A DNA stretch of 64,000 bases from Thermococcus celericrescens (GTDB lineage Archaea; Methanobacteriota_B; Thermococci; Thermococcales; Thermococcaceae), in the NCBI RefSeq assembly GCF_001484195.1, contig NZ_LLYW01000018.1:42195-106194 (forward strand). Reading direction: 5' to 3'. Both the position numbers and the translations under genes were made by a program. The notes beneath the pieces are model-generated. The model was not told the DNA's origin. It saw only the letters and a list, made by a program, of their open reading frames with translations, and ran no database searches. This document shows, piece by piece, positions 61,693 through 64,000 of this stretch. The number at the start of each line of letters is the position of its first letter. The stretch's first letter is position 1.

Positions 61693-62769
61693 TCAGCCCT
61701 CTTTAATCACTTTTTCAACAACCGGGTCTATCATCTGATAGCGGCCGTTTTCCTTCTTTATCCAGCTCATTTTCTCCAGGTTCACGAGAATGCTGTTGAG
61801 GCGTGCGTTGGTTATCGGGCCGCCCTTGGCCTCCACGTAGTCCTTTATTTGAGACCACCTTGAAAGTCCAATTGAGATCGCCTTCAAAATCAAAGCGTAG
61901 CGGGGAGAGCGCTTTTCCAGTTCAAATAGTTCTTCCCTTATCATCGCCTTTGCCCTGTCCATGGTTGCCTCAATAGCTTTCTCAAAGCTTCCCTTCTTCC
62001 AGTATTTGAAGCCAAACTCCACGAGCCATCCAGGGATTCCGTCGAGCTCGTCAACAGCTTTCCGTATCTCATCTTCGGGGACTTTAAGCCCAACCTCTTC
62101 AAAGCCTCTCCTCAGGAACTCCTCTGAGAGCTCTCTGGGAAACGGCCTTATCTCGATCTCCTCCGATATTCTGCCGTAAAGAGGGCTGGAATAGTCGTCA
62201 ATTCCAACGAAGTCATGGAGGAGGCCCACCTCGGAGCCCGTGAATACAAAACTGACATCTGGGAGAGAATCGTATGCATAAGCCACTCCCGTGAGGAAGT
62301 CTTTACCTCCACGGGAGCCAAAAAAGCGTAGATACTGCGCCTCGTCGAAGGCAACAACGACCTTTTTTCCGGTCTTTCTTCCGAGCCCTTCCAACCCGTC
62401 CAAGACGTCAACCCAGGTTGATTCTCGAGGTCTTAAGTGAAGACCGGCAAGGCTCACGCCATCAACCTTGATTCCCCTAAGGAAACCGACTCTGCCCTTC
62501 CCGAGGAGTATCCGGTTTATCTCGTCAACGAGCACAGCTGAGCTTATACTACCGCTGCCAGCAGAATAGAGACGGCGAGTGTCTATATAGATCCCAATAC
62601 CGGAATACTCGTTCAAGGCGACTTTCAATAGGGAGCTTTTCCCCACGCGTCTGATTCCAATAATAAGGCTTATTGGATACTCGTTTATTCCATTAAGTAT
62701 ACTTTCAAGCTCTTTCTCTCGGTCAAAGATTTCCTCTCTTCTTTCTTTAGGCCTTGGATCAAACAGCAT
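61693..62769 (-). CDS. archaeal AAA/STAND-like ATPase with winged-helix C-terminus
   Basis: 358 residues of the archaeal ATPase family. Walker A GIRRVGKSSLLK (38-49), Walker B VVVAFDEAQYLRFFG (about 138-152), sensor FVFTGSEVGLLHDFVG. The last 100 residues form a winged helix (LILKAISIGLSRWSQIKDYV, TNARLNSILVNLEKMSWIKK). Such ATPases are numerous in hyperthermophilic archaea and often sit in variable regions; role unknown. No ribosome-binding site precedes ATG 62769, and strong palindromes lie directly upstream. Confidence 0.8.
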   Translation of the reverse strand: MLFDPRPKERREEIFDREKELESILNGINEYPISLIIGIRRVGKSSLLKVALNEYSGIGIYIDTRRLYSAGSGSISSAVLVDEINRILLGKGRVGFLRGIKVDGVSLAGLHLRPRESTWVDVLDGLEGLGRKTGKKVVVAFDEAQYLRFFGSRGGKDFLTGVAYAYDSLPDVSFVFTGSEVGLLHDFVGIDDYSSPLYGRISEEIEIRPFPRELSEEFLRRGFEEVGLKVPEDEIRKAVDELDGIPGWLVEFGFKYWKKGSFEKAIEATMDRAKAMIREELFELEKRSPRYALILKAISIGLSRWSQIKDYVEAKGGPITNARLNSILVNLEKMSWIKKENGRYQMIDPVVEKVIKEG

Positions 62770-62772
62770 TTG

Positions 62773-62810
62773 GTATCGCCCCCGATACTAAGTATCGGTA
62801 CCGATACTTA
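62773..62810 (-). promoter_or_regulatory. double palindromic operator upstream of the ATPase gene
   Basis: Four GTATCG/CGATAC units in 38 bases: GTATCGCCCCCGATAC (62773-62788) and a perfect 22-base palindrome at 62789-62810 whose arms read TAAGTATCGGT. The block starts four bases before the ATG and overlaps the only TATA-like stretch, so binding would shut the gene off. Confidence 0.65.
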
Positions 62811-62961
62811 AGGTTTTCCACAAGATGCTCATGGTGATGATCAGCTCTACGAGACACGGTGGTTGGAGAATGCGAGTTAGATCAAGGGGTTCTTTTCTAA
62901 TTTTTTGATTGTTCTAACAGTATCAGGTATGTCTCGGTGGCATTCCTGATATACTCAATAC

Positions 62962-63456
62962 TCAGAAAGGGTTGATTGGCATCTCCACCAAAAATGCGAT
63001 CGCATCATTGAAAAATGTATGGATGTTGTGGGTCAAGAGTAGTCCTAATAATGTCATTGAACTTATTTGGGGAGTAGAGGGATCCAATATTACGATTTCG
63101 TTCTCTAAGCATATCTCCTTTTCTTCTAAAAATACTCCACATACAGCATGTGAAGCCTCAAAAACACTTTCTCCTTTGTGAAGAAGCAAAAATACATATA
63201 CTTCCCGTTCTGAGAATCCCAGTCCCCTCAATATAGAAGCCTCAAGAATAGAAATTTGAAGACAATTCCCGCATCTTTGGCCTATGGTATTTAGAGGATG
63301 CAACTCATTGCTATCTTTAATTTTCAAGGTTGGAATGTAGCATATTTCTTTCAGTAAGTCTCTATGTAGCTTTTGAAGTCCTTTTTTATCATTCAACTTA
63401 ATATTAGCAACCAGACGATTTGCAATATCTGGTATAATATACTTTGAAATCGCCAA
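62962..63456 (-). CDS. transglutaminase/cysteine-protease-like protein, probably N-terminally truncated
   Basis: 164 residues from TTG 63456. RCGNCLQISILEASILRGLG, FEASHAVCGVFLEE and NEIVILDPSTP supply a Cys-His-Asp triad in transglutaminase-like order. There is no ribosome-binding site; the frame continues upstream as QKVPPLAISKY directly into the end of the tnpB element at 63469, so the element has probably replaced the 5' end. The last 20 residues (LVEMPINPF) are hydrophobic. The region is AT-rich. The gap 62811-62961 holds nothing recognisable. Confidence 0.55.
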   Translation of the reverse strand: MAISKYIIPDIANRLVANIKLNDKKGLQKLHRDLLKEICYIPTLKIKDSNELHPLNTIGQRCGNCLQISILEASILRGLGFSEREVYVFLLLHKGESVFEASHAVCGVFLEEKEICLENEIVILDPSTPQISSMTLLGLLLTHNIHTFFNDAIAFLVEMPINPF

Positions 63457-63468
63457 TGGAGGAACTTT

Positions 63469-63640
63469 CTGACCTCCTTCCCGCCGTGAGGGGCGGGGGT
63501 TTGCCTAACCCCTCGCTAATGGCGGAGAGGTTTGAGGGGTCTCATTCAAACCCACTAAAAAGCGGGTCTTCAACCCCTCCGGGACGGTCTTCCCCCAATT
63601 ACCCCTCCCTTGAGCGTAAAGCCCGCTCAGACTCGGGGTT
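63469..63640 (-). ncRNA. omega-RNA-like right end of the tnpB element
   Basis: The right end reads, on the minus strand, CGGCGGGAAGGAGGTCAG and stops at 63469. TnpB elements of the IS200/IS605 type make an omega RNA from this region, overlapping the 3' end of tnpB, with the guide taken from flanking DNA; here the guide would begin AAAGTTCCTCCATTGGCGAT. Hairpins such as AACCCACT/AGCGGGTC-type and CCGCC/GGCGG are visible, and the sequence aligns with the tnpB-less element at 30305. Confidence 0.6.
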
Positions 63641-64000
63641 ATGGTTTTCACAACCTTCTTCAAAATATTAAACGCCCCAACCAAGTCTGAATTGAAGACA
63701 AGCCCCGTCTCGGGACACTTAAACAAACCACGAAGGAAGCGAGCCCCCTCGTGAGGCCTCCCGCAGACGGGACAACGCTTAGACGTGAAAACCTCGTCCA
63801 CAACCAAAACCCGAATATCATACTCCCCAGCAACTTCCTTCAAGCGTTTGATAACGTAATTAAACCGCCAGACGTGGGAGAGGAGATAATTCTGCTTTTT
63901 ACCCTTGTTGGAGTTCCCACTGATGCCCTTCGGATAGCCAACAACAATCCTTGAAACACCGAGACGATAGAGCTTTTCAACTGTTTGTCTCACCCTCGTG
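63505..64000 (-). CDS. tnpB: TnpB (IS200/IS605 RNA-guided nuclease), 5' part outside window
   Basis: C-terminal 165 residues of TnpB. QTVEKLYRLGVSRIVVGYPK, then VLVVDEVFTSKRCPVCGRPH (RuvC Glu and first zinc Cys pair), GLFKCPETGLVFNSDLVGAF (second Cys and final RuvC Asp). The zinc knuckle has C-x2-C then a single visible Cys (KCPET), so one ligand of the second pair is changed, as in some members. The last 40 residues are encoded by the omega-RNA region. The frame is open through the right edge. Confidence 0.85.
   Translation of the reverse strand, partial: TRVRQTVEKLYRLGVSRIVVGYPKGISGNSNKGKKQNYLLSHVWRFNYVIKRLKEVAGEYDIRVLVVDEVFTSKRCPVCGRPHEGARFLRGLFKCPETGLVFNSDLVGAFNILKKVVKTITPSLSGLYAQGRGNWGKTVPEGLKTRFLVGLNETPQTSPPLARG

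Overview
The window comes from a hyperthermophilic euryarchaeon of the order Thermococcales, most likely Thermococcus. The evidence is the gene content: ribosomal protein L37Ae, RNA polymerase subunit P, an Imp4/Brix protein, KEOPS Pcc1 and prefoldin beta in one operon; a TIP49/RuvB-like ATPase; a 13-gene membrane-bound sulfane-sulfur reductase (Mbx/MBS) operon; a CGP-CTERM tail; archaeal TATA boxes; and strong GGAGG/GGTGA ribosome-binding sites. Most of the window is dense, GC-rich core genome. Two AT-richer accessory islands stand out, about 21.3-30.8 kb and 62.8-64 kb.

Layout: 0-6 kb is a leftward information-processing cluster (L37Ae, RpoP, Imp4 with a frameshift, Pcc1, prefoldin beta, DUF3194) followed by an MNT/HEPN pair, a DHH phosphoesterase and a tRNA-binding protein. 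6.04-6.71 kb has no credible gene but carries a train of near-perfect hairpins. 6.8-19.3 kb holds QueE, TIP49, a PIN protein overlapping a CARF-like protein, a secreted CPHC thioredoxin next to a CcdA-type membrane protein, and several membrane or secreted proteins of unknown function. 19.4-21.3 kb is a HTH regulator divergent from hydroxylamine reductase (hcp).

21.4-30.3 kb is the most unusual part: three genes with almost identical secretion leaders but different or decayed C-terminal enzyme domains (PD-(D/E)XK-type nuclease in two, an unrelated RNase-like domain in one), each followed by leader-less cytoplasmic proteins, four of them paralogous. I read this as an archaeal polymorphic toxin-immunity array. 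It shows the usual scars: a stop codon and a frameshift in two toxins, a relic toxin tail beside an extra immunity gene, an IS6-family insertion with an 8-bp target duplication inside a toxin promoter, a pdxS fragment, and a tnpB-less IS605-type element that keeps an omega-RNA-like end.

30.8-35.3 kb is a flavodiiron protein operon (with a DUF438/hemerythrin-PAS protein, a cupin and an M24-fold protein) and a divergent DUF2249/DUF1858 gene. Both promoters carry the same near-palindrome (TATGACACnnGTCATA) that lies before hcp, which suggests one nitrosative/oxidative-stress regulon. 35.3-40 kb has an Lrp regulator divergent from a class III aminotransferase, an NCS2 permease and two DUF996 proteins. 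40-50 kb is the leftward Mbx operon, with an exact SurR-type site upstream. 50.2-62.8 kb has an ACT regulator, a radical SAM protein, UDP-GlcNAc epimerase and UDP-ManNAc dehydrogenase, DUF354, SpoIIM-like, a lipoate-ligase accessory protein, argS, and an ATPase behind a strong palindrome. The right edge holds a transglutaminase-like gene apparently cut by a tnpB element.

Single-base frameshifts occur in genes expected to be intact (Imp4 and MbxH, probably the TPR gene near 0.7 kb), so some disruptions may be sequence errors. All statements rest on reading the sequence and remembered family features; no database search was run.
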